This document shows positions 50,042 through 61,407 of a stretch of DNA of 64,000 bases, one piece after another. This DNA comes from Macrostomum hystrix. Lineage: Eukaryota > Platyhelminthes > Macrostomidae. The position numbers and the translations under genes were made by a program. Every line of letters begins with the position of its first letter. The stretch's first letter is position 1. The notes under the pieces are model-generated. The model did no database searches. It was given only the letters and a program-made list of their open reading frames with translations, and was not told where the DNA came from. The DNA lies in assembly GCA_950097015.1 (NCBI GenBank), contig CATNEN010000001.1, forward strand, positions 17,550,501 through 17,614,500. The letters are read 5' to 3'.

Positions 50042-51020
50042 TTATGTAATCATCGTGTGCCCATCGGTCAATTAGCAGGTTGAAATATCTAAGCCTTTTG
50101 CTTTATGTAATCATCGTGTGCCCATCGGTCAATTAGCAGGTTTGAAATATCTAAGCCTTTTGCTTTATGTAATCATCGTGTGCCCATCGGTCAATTAGCA
50201 TGTTTGAAATATCTAAGCCTTTTGCTTTATGTAATCATCGTGTGCCCATCGGTCAATTAGCATGTTTGAAATATCTAAGCCTTTCGCTTTATGTAATCAT
50301 CGTGTGCCCATCGGTCAATTAACATGTTTGAAATATCTAAGCCTTTTGCTTTATGTAATCATCGTGTGCCCATCGGTCAATTAGCAGGTTTGAAATATCT
50401 AAGCCTTTTGCTCTATGTAATCATCGTGTGCCCATCGGTCAATTAGCAGGTTGAAATATCTAAGCCTTTTGCTTTATGTAATCATCGTGTGCCCATCGGT
50501 CAATTAGCAGGTTTGAAATATCTAAGCCTTTTGCTTTATGTAATCATCGTGTGCCCATCGGTCAATTAGCATGTTTGAAATATCTAAGCCTTTTGCTTTA
50601 TGTAATCATCGTGTGCCCATCGGTCAATTAGCATGTTTGAAATATCTAAGCCTTTTGCTTTATGTAATCATCGTGTGCCCATCGGTCAATTAACATGTTT
50701 GAAATAACTAAGCCTTTTGCTTTATGTAATCATCGTGTGCCCATCGGTCAATTTGCATGTTTGAAATATCTAAGCCTTTTGCTTTATGTAATCATCGTGT
50801 GCCCATCGGTCAATTAGCATGATTGAAATATCTAAGCCTTTTGCTTTATGTAATCATCGTGTGCCCATCGGTCAATTAACATGTTTGAAATATCTAAGCC
50901 TTTTGCTCTATGTAATCATCGTGTGCCCATCGGTCAATTAGCAGGTTTGAAATATCTAAGCCTTTTGCTTTATGCAATCATCGTGTGCCCATCGGTCAAT
51001 TAGCATGTTTGAAATATCTG
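50042..51020 (+). repeat. 61-bp satellite, about 16 copies
   Basis: The unit starts TATGTAATCATCGTGTGCCC and contains CATCGGTCAATTAGCAGG. The period is 60-61 bp. Variation clusters at GCAGG/GCATG/ACATG and TTTGC/TCTGC. A block of seven units (variant order GG, TTG types) seems repeated once (50,042 and 50,410), giving a higher-order pattern. Confidence 0.95.
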
Positions 51021-51744
51021 ACGAGACACTGTCTAGGCTGGTTTTGCTTCGTCATTTCTTTTTGAAAACAGCTTAGCACAATGGACTGAATGAACTTTCA
51101 AGTTCCAAGCTGTTGGTGCTGATTACTAGCTTAAAAAATAAATACTAAGTCATATATCCGAATTTTGAAACATTGCTCTTGATATAGGTTTATAGGCCTC
51201 ATAAAAATAATTTATTGATGGATTCTCGGATTATCTCGGATTCATCTACTGACAAACATATAAAGTACGGTACAGAAGTTGTACTGACTTTAGGTTAAGC
51301 CAGATACACACACATATATATTTATTATTTTGATATGGGCTAGTGTTTGTTAAACTCTGACTTACCTCATTATTGGCTTCGTTGCACACCTCATTTTGCT
51401 CATAGATGAGTATAAGTTCATGAAGAATGCTTCCCTTTAATTTCCGTTTCTCTGAGGGATGTCATATCGTGTGACATTCACAAAATCGTGCTGTGCATCC
51501 ACAAGCTACATGTATATATCTTACTGATAATTTGTAAACGGCTTCTTAAGTAAGTTGTAATAACTCAAAGGCAGAAGTAAGGCCAGAATTGAAACACACA
51601 GTAAAGAACCAGTCTGATATCGCGGCTCCTTATATATGCGTTCATGCAGTCTAATTTCCAGACAGATCCCAGACAGACGGCCCAACCCAGTCGCACGCAA
51701 ACCAAGCATGAGACTCAAACAACAGCAGACAGTGGTGACAAGTG
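51021..51744. other. Intergenic, no gene seen
   Basis: Unique-looking sequence between two satellites; no supported ORF. Confidence 0.5.
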
Positions 51745-54165
51745 CATGCAAACGGCAATAGGTGCCCACAAGCTCCAGTTCAAGTTTATAACTCTGGCTA
51801 CAATAGTACTAATTAAGTAGTCTGTGTGCTGCGAAACAACAACAACAACAACAACAATATACGCCAGGTCTCTCCATGGAAACTGGAGAAACTGCAGGGA
51901 AACTGGGAAACTGGCTGCGAAACGCATGCAGTTAAGGCCAAGCGTGGCACCAATTGTTGGTTTCTTGAATTTTCCTAAACGGCAATAGGTGCCCACAAGC
52001 TCCAGTTCAAGTTTGTAAATCTGGCTACAATAGTAATTAAGTATAGTCTTTGTAGTGCGAAAATCATGTAGTTGAGGCCAAGCGTGGCACCAATTGTTGG
52101 TTTCTTGAATTTTCCTAAACGGCAATAGGTGCCCACAAGCTCCAGTTCAAGTTTGTAAATCTGGCTACAATAGTAATTAAGTATAGTCTTTGTAGTGCGA
52201 AAATCATGTAGTTGAGGCCAAGCGTGGCACCAATTGTTGGTTTCTTGAATTTTCCTAAACGGCAATAGGTGCCCACAAGCTCCAGTTCAAGTTTGTAAAT
52301 CTGGCTACAATAGTAATTAAGTATAGTCTTTGTAGTGCGAAAATCATGTAGTTGAGGCCAAGCGTGGCACCAATTGTTGGTTTCTTGAATTCTCCTAAAC
52401 GGCAATAGGTGCCCACAAGCTCCAGTTCAAGTTTGTAAATCTGGCTACAATAGTAATTAAGTATAGTCTTTGTAGTGCGAAAATCATGTAGTTGAGGCCA
52501 AGCGTGGCACCAATTGTTGGTTTCTTGAATTTTCCTAAACGGCAATAGGTGCCCACAAGCTCCAGTTCAAGTTTGTAAATCTGGCTACAATAGTAATTAA
52601 GTATAGTCTTTGTAGTGCGAAAATCATGTAGTTGAGGCCAAGCGTGGCACCAATTGTTGGTTTCTTGAATTTTCCTAAACGGCAATAGGTGCCCACAAGC
52701 TCCAGTTCAAGTTTGTAAATCTGGCTACAATAGTAATTAAGTATAGTCTTTGTAGTGCGAAAATCATGTAGTTGAGGCCAAGCGTGGCACCAATTGTTGG
52801 TTTCTTGAATTTTCCTAAACGGCAATAGGTGCCCACAAGCTCCAGTTCAAGTTTGTAAATCTGGCTACAATAGTAATTAAGTATAGTCTTTGTAGTGCGA
52901 AAATCATGTAGTTGAGGCCAAGCGTGGCACCAATTGTTGGTTTCTTGAATTTTCCTAAACGGCAATAGGTGCCCACAAGCTCCAGTTCAAGTTTGTAAAT
53001 CTGGCTACAATAGTAATTAAGTATAGTCTTTGTAGTGCGAAAATCATGTAGTTGAGGCCAAGCGTGGCACCAATTGTTGGTTTCTTGAATTTTCCTAAAC
53101 GGCAATAGGTGCCCACAAGCTCCAGTTCAAGTTTGTAAATCTGGCTACAATGGTAATTAAGTATAGTCTTTGTAGTGCGAAAATCATGTAGTTGAGGCCA
53201 AGCGTGGCACCAATTGTTGGTTTCTTGAATTTTCCTAAACGGCAATAGGTGCCCACAAGCTCCAGTTCAAGTTTGTAAATCTGGCTACAATAGTAATTAA
53301 GTATAGTCTTTGTAGTGCGAAAATCATGTAGTTGAGGCCAAGCGTGGCACCAATTGTTGGTTTCTTGAATTTTCCTAAACGGCAATAGGTGCCCACAAGC
53401 TCCAGTTCAAGTTTGTAAATCTGGCTACAATAGTAATTAAGTATAGTCTTTGTAGTGCGAAAATCATGTAGTTGAGGCCAAGCGTGGCACCAATTGTTGG
53501 TTTCTTGAATTCTCCTAAACGGCAATAGGTGCCCACAAGCTCCAGTTCAAGTTTGTAAATCTGGCTACAATAGTAATTAAGTATAGTCTTTGTAGTGCGA
53601 AAATCATGTAGTTGAGGCCAAGCGTGGCACCAATTGTTGGTTTCTTGAATTTTCCTAAACGGCAATAGGTGCCCACAAGCTCCAGTTCAAGTTTGTAAAT
53701 CTGGCTACAATAGTAATTAAGTATAGTCTTTGTAGTGCGAAAATCATGTAGTTGAGGCCAAGCGTGGCACCAATTGTTGGTTTCTTGAATTCTCCTAAAC
53801 GGCAATAGGTGCCCACAAGCTCCAGTTCAAGTTTGTAAATCTGGCTACAATAGTAATTAAGTATAGTCTTTGTAGTGCGAAAATCATGTAGTTGAGGCCA
53901 AGCGTGGCACCAATTGTTGGTTTCTTGAATTTTCCTAAACGGCAATAGGTGCCCACAAGCTCCAGTTCAAGTTTGTAAATCTGGCTACAATAGTAATTAA
54001 GTATAGTCTTTGTAGTGCGAAAATCATGTAGTTGAGGCCAAGCGTGGCACCAATTGTTGGTTTCTTGAATTTTCCTAAACGGCAATAGGTGCCCACAAGC
54101 TCCAGTTCAAGTTTGTAAATCTGGCTACAATAGTAATTAAGTATAGTCTGTGTGATGCGACGCCG
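51745..54165 (+). repeat. 140-bp satellite, about 17 copies
   Basis: Landmark ATAGGTGCCC occurs at 51,758, then at 51,985 and every 140 bp to 54,085. The 140-bp copies are almost identical (single changes such as TTTCC/TCTCC and TAGTAA/TGGTAA). The first unit is longer (~227 bp) with an (AAC)n run and extra sequence. 140 is not divisible by three, so the overlapping 96-codon minus-strand ORFs are periodic artefacts. One divergent copy lies at 19,995-20,140 in block A. Confidence 0.96.
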
Positions 54166-54770
54166 CAGGCTTACTTATTGACCCCGGATTTCGACAGGGA
54201 TCGCTTCTACGTCTATCCCAGAATACGGGGAATCAAATCCCATCGAAATTCATCATAGTTAAGGGGCATCCCGAAATCACTTTTGTCAGTGGTACCCCCG
54301 TCAAAATGACAAGCCTTGACAGGCAGGGCGGTATCGACTTTGAGTGGACCCCATTTGAAAACCGCTTCATCTAGAGAGATGAGACTGACGTTGTCTGGTA
54401 GGTCAGTAGATTTAGCGTCAGATGTTGTTAATTCCGTCGATAGATTTGCTGCCGTTGTATTGTACTAAGAGCGATAATTGTACTATCTGACGATTGTGGT
54501 TTCATGATTTCAAATGATTTCTACTTGAACTTATTAACCTGGAAAGTCACCTAGAAAATCTGACGAAATACATGCGAAAACATTTCAAGTACCTAGCCGA
54601 TTGCTAGCTACTGCTTCCATACTATTAGGTACTATGTTTTCTAAACTATTTTTGGACGGGAAATTCATTCTAGGCGGTCCGAGCTCAATATCTTTTGAGG
54701 AAAAAAGTTATGACCGTTTTCTTACTTTTTAGTAATTTTATCGACTCTGACTATGTCAGTAGTATACTTT

Positions 54771-55262
54771 CTCCTCTCTGTGGCTCACTCTCTCCTCTCT
54801 GTGCCCTCACTCTCTCCTCTCTGTGCCCTCACTTTCTCCTCTCTGTGCCCTCACTTTCTCCTCTCTGTGCCCTCACTTTCTCCTCTCTGTGCCCTCACTC
54901 TCCTCTCTGTGCCCTCACTCTCCTCTCTGTGCCCTCACTCTCCTCTCTGTGCTCTCACTCTCCTCTCTGTGCCCTCACTTTTCCTCTCTGTGCCCTCACT
55001 CTCCTCTCTGTGCCCTCACTCTCCTCTCTGTGCTCTCACTCTCCTCTCTGTGCCCTCACTCTCCTCTGTGCCCTCACTCTCCTTTCTGTGCCCTCACTCT
55101 CCTCTCTGTGCCCTCACTTTCTCCTCTGTGCCCTCACTTTCTCCTCTGTGCCCTCACTTTCTCCTCTGTGCCCTCACTCTCTCCTCTCTGTCACCTCACT
55201 CTCTCCTCTGTCACCTCACCCTCTTCTCTGTCACCTCACCCTCTTCTCTGTCACCGCACCCT
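54771..55262 (+). repeat. Expanded CT-rich minisatellite (CTCTGTGCCCTCAC)
   Basis: About 25-28 copies of a 14-21 bp unit. It is open in all three plus frames (Leu/Ser/Cys/Pro-rich) purely from composition. The block A homologue has only about five copies. Confidence 0.95.
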
Positions 55263-55624
55263 GTGATTCCAAGAAAGAAGTAATAATAATAACATAATAG
55301 TAATTTTAGTCAGTATACCTTGCAGCAGGTCACCTATGCCGTGCCTGTGCGGCACAATTTTTGCGAATGAGATGCGCTGATATTTTTGATAAATTAGCTT
55401 ATATATTTTCCCTGAAGTTTGACACGGAAAAGAATTGGTGAAAAGTCCTAGTTAGACAGAAACATTAATTGAACAAAGTACAGACCCTCACGTAAAAACA
55501 CATACAGTGCATGCACAGTGAGCATAAAGAAAGCAGGAATTAGAGTTTGAGATTTTATCATTGTCAAACGCGTTTAGAACTTCAGAACTCTCTCCTCTCA
55601 CTCCGCTGCTCGTTTGCAAGGGAG

Positions 55625-56275
55625 CACGACCATTGAAGAAATTGCATGACTACCAGGGAAAACTGAATAATTTAGTCATCGGAACATATTCTGAACAGTT
55701 TGACTCTAGCTCTCCTCTGACCATCCAAGAAATTGCATGACTACCAGGGAAAACTGAATAATTTAGTCATCGGAACATATTCTGAACAGTTTGACTCTAG
55801 CTCTCCCCTGACCATCCAAGAAATTGCATGACTACCAGGGAAAACTGAATAATTTAGTCATCGGAACATATTCTGAACAGTTTGACTCTAGCTCTCCTCT
55901 GACCATCCAAGAAATTGCATGACTACCATGGAAAACTGAATAATTTAGTCATCGGAACATATTCTGAACAGTTTGACTCTAGCTCTCCTCTGACCATCCA
56001 AGAAATTGCATGACTACCAGGGAAAACTGAATAATTTAGTCATCGGAACATATTCTGAACAGTTTGACTCTAGCTCTCCTCTGACCATCCAAGAAATTGC
56101 ATGACTACCAGGGAAAACTGAATAATTTAGTCATCGGAACATATTCTGAACAGTTTGACTCTAGCTCTCCCCTGACCATCCAAGAAATTGCATGACTACC
56201 AGGGAAAACTGAATAATTTAGTCATCGGAACATATTCTGAACAGTTTGACTCTAGCTCTCCCCTGACCATTGTTG
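55625..56275 (+). repeat. 91-bp tandem repeat, about 7 copies
   Basis: Same repeat as 20,615-21,080, with more copies, most of the ATCCAAG subtype. Confidence 0.93.
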
Positions 56276-56689
56276 CCACACCTGGGCTAAATTACTCTAG
56301 CTAAGTGTAATGACTATAGGTAAGTCAAATACATGCACAAGTAGGATTGCAGGCAAGCAGACACGAAAGGTGTACACACGCATATGAGCATTGACACTTG
56401 TATGCATATGAACGCATATGAAGCAATTATGAAGTCAGATTGGCCGAGTTCGCATAACAACAAAACGCCTTGGACGACTGGAGGGAATTGAAAAATGACA
56501 TTAGACAAGGCTAAAGGCGTAGAAGTGCGTAGCCACGTACCTTTAATTGTGAAAATATTTATAAAAGCTAAAATAGCGTTAGCAAGATGCTTCTTCAAAG
56601 ATTGGTCACAATGGTTGAAAGACCAGAAACACCGCCTAAAAAATTGTATGGATCGTCATTTCCATTGTGTTGAATGCTCGCGCACGTCA

Positions 56690-57226
56690 TCATGTTGACA
56701 TCGCGCACGTCATCATGTTGACATCAGAATTGTAGCTTAAAGCTGCAGCGGAGCGTTGATTACAACTGTAGTCTTGGGCCCCAGGCACCTGTGGATTTAA
56801 ATCAACTGAATGAGCACTCGTAGGTTGACCAGCTGCTGGAAGAGCCGGCGATATTTCGTTGGCAGGAGTTTTACCACCAACAGCGATGTTGCGTAGCTCG
56901 TCAATGAAACTTAATGCAGCAAGGTTAGCAGCTTTGAAGTCCTCAGTCGTGATGATGATTCTATCGCCTCCTCTTCTCCCGCGATTGTTAATGAGCATGT
57001 GCATATCGAATCCCGAAGTGATAGTAGAGCAATATGGACAGAGATAAAAAATAGGAGACAACTCCAGCTTATGTTGTAGGCGACAGTAGCGAAAGTTGGC
57101 GTCGATTCGCCTTTCAGATAGGTCCGGATGAGCTCTGCGGCAATGCTGTTTAAAACCTGATGCCCTGCTACTCCAGTGGCACTGAAGACACGTAATCGCG
57201 GCGTGAATGTTGGGAGGTGTCATCAA
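56690..57226 (-). CDS. Two-finger zinc protein Z4, 178 aa, second finger degenerate
   Basis: Finger 1 CLQCHWSSRASGFKQHCRRAH (C-x2-C-x11-H-x4-H). Finger 2 CPYCSTITSGFDMHMLINN keeps C-x2-C-x9-H but has Asn where the last His is expected. The linker (HPDLSERRID) matches the HP...R pattern of the paralogues. The C-terminal region is low complexity. A 23-bp tandem duplication (CGCGCACGTCATCATGTTGA, near 56,680-56,725) creates the present stop; the homologue at 21.5 kb lacks it and stays open. So this copy is probably altered at its end. First gene in the cassette array; function unknown, possibly DNA-binding. Confidence 0.65.
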   Translation of the reverse strand: MMTPPNIHAAITCLQCHWSSRASGFKQHCRRAHPDLSERRIDANFRYCRLQHKLELSPIFYLCPYCSTITSGFDMHMLINNRGRRGGDRIIITTEDFKAANLAALSFIDELRNIAVGGKTPANEISPALPAAGQPTSAHSVDLNPQVPGAQDYSCNQRSAAALSYNSDVNMMTCAMST

Positions 57227-57499
57227 CTTTCAATGGAAGTGATGCTGGCCTGAAATTTATTCGAGATTGAAGTTTGAAACGTTGACAATTAAAGCTAGAC
57301 CCTAAATGAAGGCGTGAACGCTAATATATAAACGCTAATAAGGACATTGATCTGCCATGCATATAATTGTATAAAGCAGGCAGTCTATTCTCAAATGCAC
57401 ATGTATCTCCATTTGTCCTAGTTGTTCCCTGCACAGCCAACTAATGAGCAGAAAGAAAGCGCATCTAAAAAACAAGCAATTAAAAAACGAAAACGCGAA

Positions 57500-58068
57500 A
57501 CACTGTTTAGGAGCCCCTCCATTTATTTGACAGACAATGAAACTGTGAGCTATATAATAATAATAAAACGGAATTGAACGGAAAAGCTGATAAATGAACG
57601 AATTTAATAGTGTCATTAGTCCCACGAATAAAAACAACTAACGTAAGTACACTGCCAGTCCGCTGGATAGTGCAAACATGCACGGTAAAATTGGCAGCGC
57701 ACGGTAATTAGCAGATTTTATTCGCGCTCAACGAGTCCGCCGCGAGAAGGCTGACACATGGGCTCATAGCGCTTTAAAATGTAGCGCTTCACAGCACATT
57801 GAATTGCATGTGCAAAGTGACCTGTATAATTTTGCTAGTTGAAAGAAATATGTGTCCAAACTTTGGGCTTACTGGTATTAATTTTAGCGCTCTTAAACTT
57901 AACGCTTCACAGCACATTGTATTGCATGTGCAAAGTGACCTGCAAAAAATTTGCTAGTTGAACGAATTGTATCCAAAATTTGGGCTTACTGGTATTCATT
58001 TTAGCGCTCTTAAACTTAACGCTTCACAGCACCCACACAAAAGTAGGTGCAGAGTGACTTGCTGTAAT
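57500..58068. repeat. Cassette spacer M1
   Basis: Almost identical to M2 and M3. Landmarks are TGTTTAGGAGCCCCTCC, ATATAATAATAATAAAACGG, GCGCTCAACGAGTCCGCCGC and CGCTTCACAGCAC. It holds a ~110-bp internal tandem duplication (CTTCACAGCACATTG ... ) also present in M3 but not M2. It ends about 70 bp from the stop of the next gene. It probably contains the promoter of Z4 and the 3' region of the neighbour. Confidence 0.9.
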
Positions 58069-58138
58069 TGGCTCTGTCGATATACCAATTTTTCCATGGG
58101 ATAGGGGTGGTATGGTATTTTGTTCCAACAGGAAGACC

Positions 58139-58873
58139 TCAGGTAGCAAATTTTATGGGAGACGAGGTGGGAATTTTCGGGTTATATCGGGTCAAGTTGG
58201 TAGCAGATTTACGCAAGACAATAGGCGGTAAGGGTTTGACGCAATAAGGGACTCTTGGAGGAATCACAAATGGTAATGGGTTTCGACAGATTTTAGCTGG
58301 AACTCGATGAGTTTCTGGCGTAGGTTTAGGACTTTTAGGAGCACCTTCAGAAGAGTTGCAGCGCTCTTCCTGCTGCTGCTGTTCTGCGGGAAGTTTTGTT
58401 GACGCACTCGTCTCTTGGCTGGTTGCTGATGTAATTTGTACCTCGCCGATATCCTTGTACATCTCAACCAGGATAGATAGCTGACTAGCAGCGAACTCAA
58501 GTTCCATGTATTGGAGTGGATGCTTGTCTTCTGTAGCAAGTTTGTGAAGTTCTGCTACACGCCGCGAACCTAATTCGCGTAATTTCAGGACAGCCGCACG
58601 ACCCGAGAGGGCTTTGCGGCGGTATGTAGAGCCATATTCAGGTACGTGGCATCTCTTAAAATGCGCTCTTTGGTGAGAAATCAGAGCCCCGCATATCGGA
58701 CAGAGACACACCGGCTTCGCTTTTGAAGTCGCCTTCGCGAAGTCAATCATCGCCTGAATCCTGTCATCCTCCAGAGCGGGGTGCCTTTTCTCGCAATGCC
58801 TCCAAAGCATGTAGGATCGACCAGTCCAATTGGAACAGACAAGACAGGACACTTTCGCGTGTTTGTTGGGCAT
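58139..58873 (-). CDS. Two-finger zinc protein Z3, 244 aa
   Basis: Finger 1 starts at Cys10 (CLVCSNWTGRSYMLWRHCEKRH, C-x2-C-x13-H-x4-H by one alignment). Finger 2 is CPICGALISHQRAHFKRCH (C-x2-C-x9-H-x4-H). A helical middle with a Leu/Arg pattern and a Gln/Glu/Ser/Pro-rich tail follow. It is a single exon and has no SET domain, unlike its neighbour. The ATG is about 45 bp from spacer M2 and the stop about 70 bp from M1. It shares only the finger layout with the other three zinc proteins. It may bind nucleic acid or protein partners; function unknown. Confidence 0.75.
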   Translation of the reverse strand: MPNKHAKVSCLVCSNWTGRSYMLWRHCEKRHPALEDDRIQAMIDFAKATSKAKPVCLCPICGALISHQRAHFKRCHVPEYGSTYRRKALSGRAAVLKLRELGSRRVAELHKLATEDKHPLQYMELEFAASQLSILVEMYKDIGEVQITSATSQETSASTKLPAEQQQQEERCNSSEGAPKSPKPTPETHRVPAKICRNPLPFVIPPRVPYCVKPLPPIVLRKSATNLTRYNPKIPTSSPIKFAT

Positions 58874-58916
58874 GGTAAGTTTTGTGTGTTTACAGTTTGA
58901 AGTTTAAAGTTTTTTT

Positions 58917-59505
58917 AAGTTGCCTGCTTTTCGCTGAAATCGGTGACGTATACAGGCGCAAGTATGTAATTTGTAATTATGTAAATGCTAAAAAAGGAAA
59001 ATACGTTTATCAAGCACGGCAAGCAATGAAAAAATAAGAACGAGAAACGCTGTTTAGGAGCCCCTCCATTTATTTGACAGACAATGAAACTGTGAGCTAT
59101 ATAATAATAATAAAACGGAATTGAACGGAAAAGCTGATAAATGAACGAATTTAATAGTGTCATTAGTCCCACGAATAAAAACAGCTAACGTAAGTACACT
59201 GCCAGTCCGCTGGATAGTGCAAACATGCACGGTAAGATTGGCAGCGCACGGTAATTAGCAGATTTTATTCGCGCTCAACGAGTCCGCCGCGAGAAGGCTG
59301 ACACATGGGCTCATTAAATTAGCGCTTTAAAATGTAGCGCTTCACAGCACATTGAATTGCATGTGCAAAGTGACCTGTAAAAAATTTGCTAGTTGAAAGA
59401 AATATGTGTCCAAACTTTGGGCTTACTGGTATTAATTTTAGCGCTCTTAAACTTAACGCTTCACAGCACTCACACAAAAGTAGGTGCAGAGTGACCTGCT
59501 GTAAT
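58917..59505. repeat. Cassette spacer M2
   Basis: Begins AAGTTGCCTGC, as M3 does, and runs to GCAGAGTGACC. It lacks the ~110-bp internal duplication and has a 6-bp insertion (TTAAAT) after GGGCTCA. It lies between the starts of Z3 and the end of the SET gene. Confidence 0.9.
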
Positions 59506-59600
59506 GTTTTATGCGACAAGTTTTGAAGAAATTTGTCTGACGCATGTGCAACAAATTCAAAATGATTAGCAGTGACTTGTTGGTACAATTTTTTGAACTT

Positions 59601-60613
59601 TTAAGATTGCAGCCAGGGAAACCTCTTTAGACACTCTTCGTCAGTTTCAGAATAATCGAAGAGCAATTCTTGCCCTTCTAGAATGTCCCGAATAGCAAAA
59701 AAAGCGATCCTGCAGACGTTCCGTCCGATTTCTTTAAATGGTGGTATCGCCCTTGGCATTAGATTTGGAGTCAACCGACTGTGATTAATAAACCGACCAA
59801 GGGAAAAACTATCAGTAGCATCTTCGCAAAGCGATTGGGAGCCATAAAAAAAGAAAAACGCAAAACAAGGTGACTCGCCTTTAGATGCCCTCTCCTGCTC
59901 TCTGGCGAGTCCTTGTTTTCTAGATATTACGGTGCCATCATAGAAGCACACGAATGAATCAGCTCTAATTAGTTCACCAGCAAAAATACCGAGACCCTTC
60001 TCGCCAGAAGGCTTCACTAAAACCTTGGCTGGGACGAAATTTGAACTTTTCCTGTAGACATCTATGCATGATCGTTGGCCAGCAGAAGATTCGCAGCGCC
60101 TGTGGGAAGTGTTGACAAGTCTTAGAAAATACAGATGGCACAGGCAGTTTGCATTTTACGTAACTAAGCTTTAAATGAGATCGTGACATGCCCTTCACAA
60201 ATTAATTACCTTTGTTCTTCCAGCTTTCCAACACAGTCGCCATCTGAGGACGGATACTTTGGCAACGGCTGATTGGAAGTAAACCACCAGAATATTTCAC
60301 CAAAACGTTTAACACCACGCTTTCGCGCGAGTCGCATGGCTGGTTGACCTGTCAGCAAAGTGTTAAGTCGCCGGAATTCGATGGTGTGAATCAGCTTATA
60401 GTGCTGCCGCAAATGTACATAGAATGTATCGCATAGCTGGCACAATTTTGCATCGGCCTTCTTCGACCAACGTAGATATTGAATGATGCATTCCGTCTTC
60501 CCTTTCGCGTTTGGATGATGCGTTTCAATATGCAGAGCGAGCCTGTCAGGTCTGGCCGAATAGGCAGATAAACCAGGAAGACATAACGGACAATCGAGCT
60601 TATCAGTGGGCAT
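59601..60613 (-). CDS. Zinc-finger/SET methyltransferase, 300 aa, two exons
   Basis: Exon 1 (60,613-60,210) encodes two fingers: CPLC ... H-x4-H-type and CQLCDTFYVHLRQHYKLIH (C-x2-C-x9-H-x4-H). It ends CAAAG|GTAATT; exon 2 (60,099-59,601) starts after TTCCCACAG, and the phase-2 junction restores the frame. Intron 110 bp. Exon 2 is a SET domain: KGLGIFAGE (~169-177), GRFINHS with Asn240-His241, and ELLFDYS with Tyr284, then FPWLQS at the end. Order and C-terminus resemble SET8/KMT5A, the H4K20 monomethyltransferase, so a protein-lysine methyltransferase is expected. PRDM proteins also join SET and fingers but in the reverse order. All core motifs are intact. Confidence 0.82.
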
Positions 60614-60664
60614 GCTGTCTTTTGAATTTCAAATCTGAATTTTGATTTTTTAAATAGTTTATTT

Positions 60665-61333
60665 AAGTTGCCTGCGTTTCGCTGAAATCGGTGACGTATA
60701 TAGGCACAAGTATGTAAATGCTAAAAAAGGAAAACATGTTTATCAAGCACGGCAAGCAATGAAAAAATAAGAACGAGAAACACTGTTTAGGAGCCCCTCC
60801 ATTTATTTGACAGACAATGAAACTGTGAGCTATATAATAATAATAAAACGGAATTGAACGGAAAAGCTGATAAATGAACGAATTTAATAGTGTCATTAGT
60901 CCCACGAATAAAAACAACTAACGTAAGTACACTGCCAGTCCGCTGGATAGTGCAAACATGCACGGTAAGATTGGCAGCGCACGGTAATTAGCAGATTTTA
61001 TTCGCGCTCAACGAGTCCGCCGCGAGAAGGCTGACACATGGGCTCATAGCGCTTTAAAATGTAGCGCTTCACAGCACATTGAATTGCATGTGCAAAGTGA
61101 CCTGTATAATTTTGCTAGTTGAAAGAAATATGTGTCCAAACTTTGGGCTTACTGGTATTAATTTTAGCGCTCTTAAACTTAACGCTTCACAGCACATTGT
61201 ATTGCATGTGCAAAGTGACCTGCAAAAAATTTGCTAGTTGAAAGAAATGTGTCCAAATTTTGGGCTTACTGGTATTAATTTTAGCGATCTTAAACTTAAC
61301 GCTTCACAGCACCCACACAAAAGTAGGTGCAGA
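60665..61333. repeat. Cassette spacer M3
   Basis: Nearly identical to M1 and M2 over their shared length, with the ~110-bp internal duplication. It separates the SET gene (start about 50 bp away) from the KDZ transposase (stop about 75 bp away). Confidence 0.9.
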
Positions 61334-61407
61334 ACTTTACAAGGCAGCGCTTGACTTCAATTAAAAACACAAGTAACGGTGGAATCATCAGTACACTGGT
61401 TGGATAC

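Larger units (their letters stand above)
54166..56690. repeat. Block B: patchwork repeat matching block A
   Basis: Shares with 19,260-21,728 the GCCGCAGGC segment, the TTTCATGATTTCAAATG segment, the CT-rich minisatellite, the segment from TGTGATTCCAAGAAAGAAG to the 91-bp repeats, and the segment running into the zinc-finger gene. Here that gene is complete. The order of the first modules differs from block A. Confidence 0.87.

Noticed and set aside
50042-51020. Regular ~61-bp repeats that could suggest a CRISPR array
   Set aside because: Whole units are repeated with no variable spacers, no cas genes are present, and the context is eukaryotic; this is a satellite.
51521-54085. Series of overlapping 96-codon minus-strand ORFs every 140 bp
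   Set aside because: They arise from a 140-bp satellite read in two frames; they have no independent start context and no conservation in the block A copy.
54695-55297. Long plus-strand ORFs in three frames rich in Leu, Ser, Cys and Pro
   Set aside because: All three frames are open because of the CT-rich minisatellite composition; this is not coding evidence.
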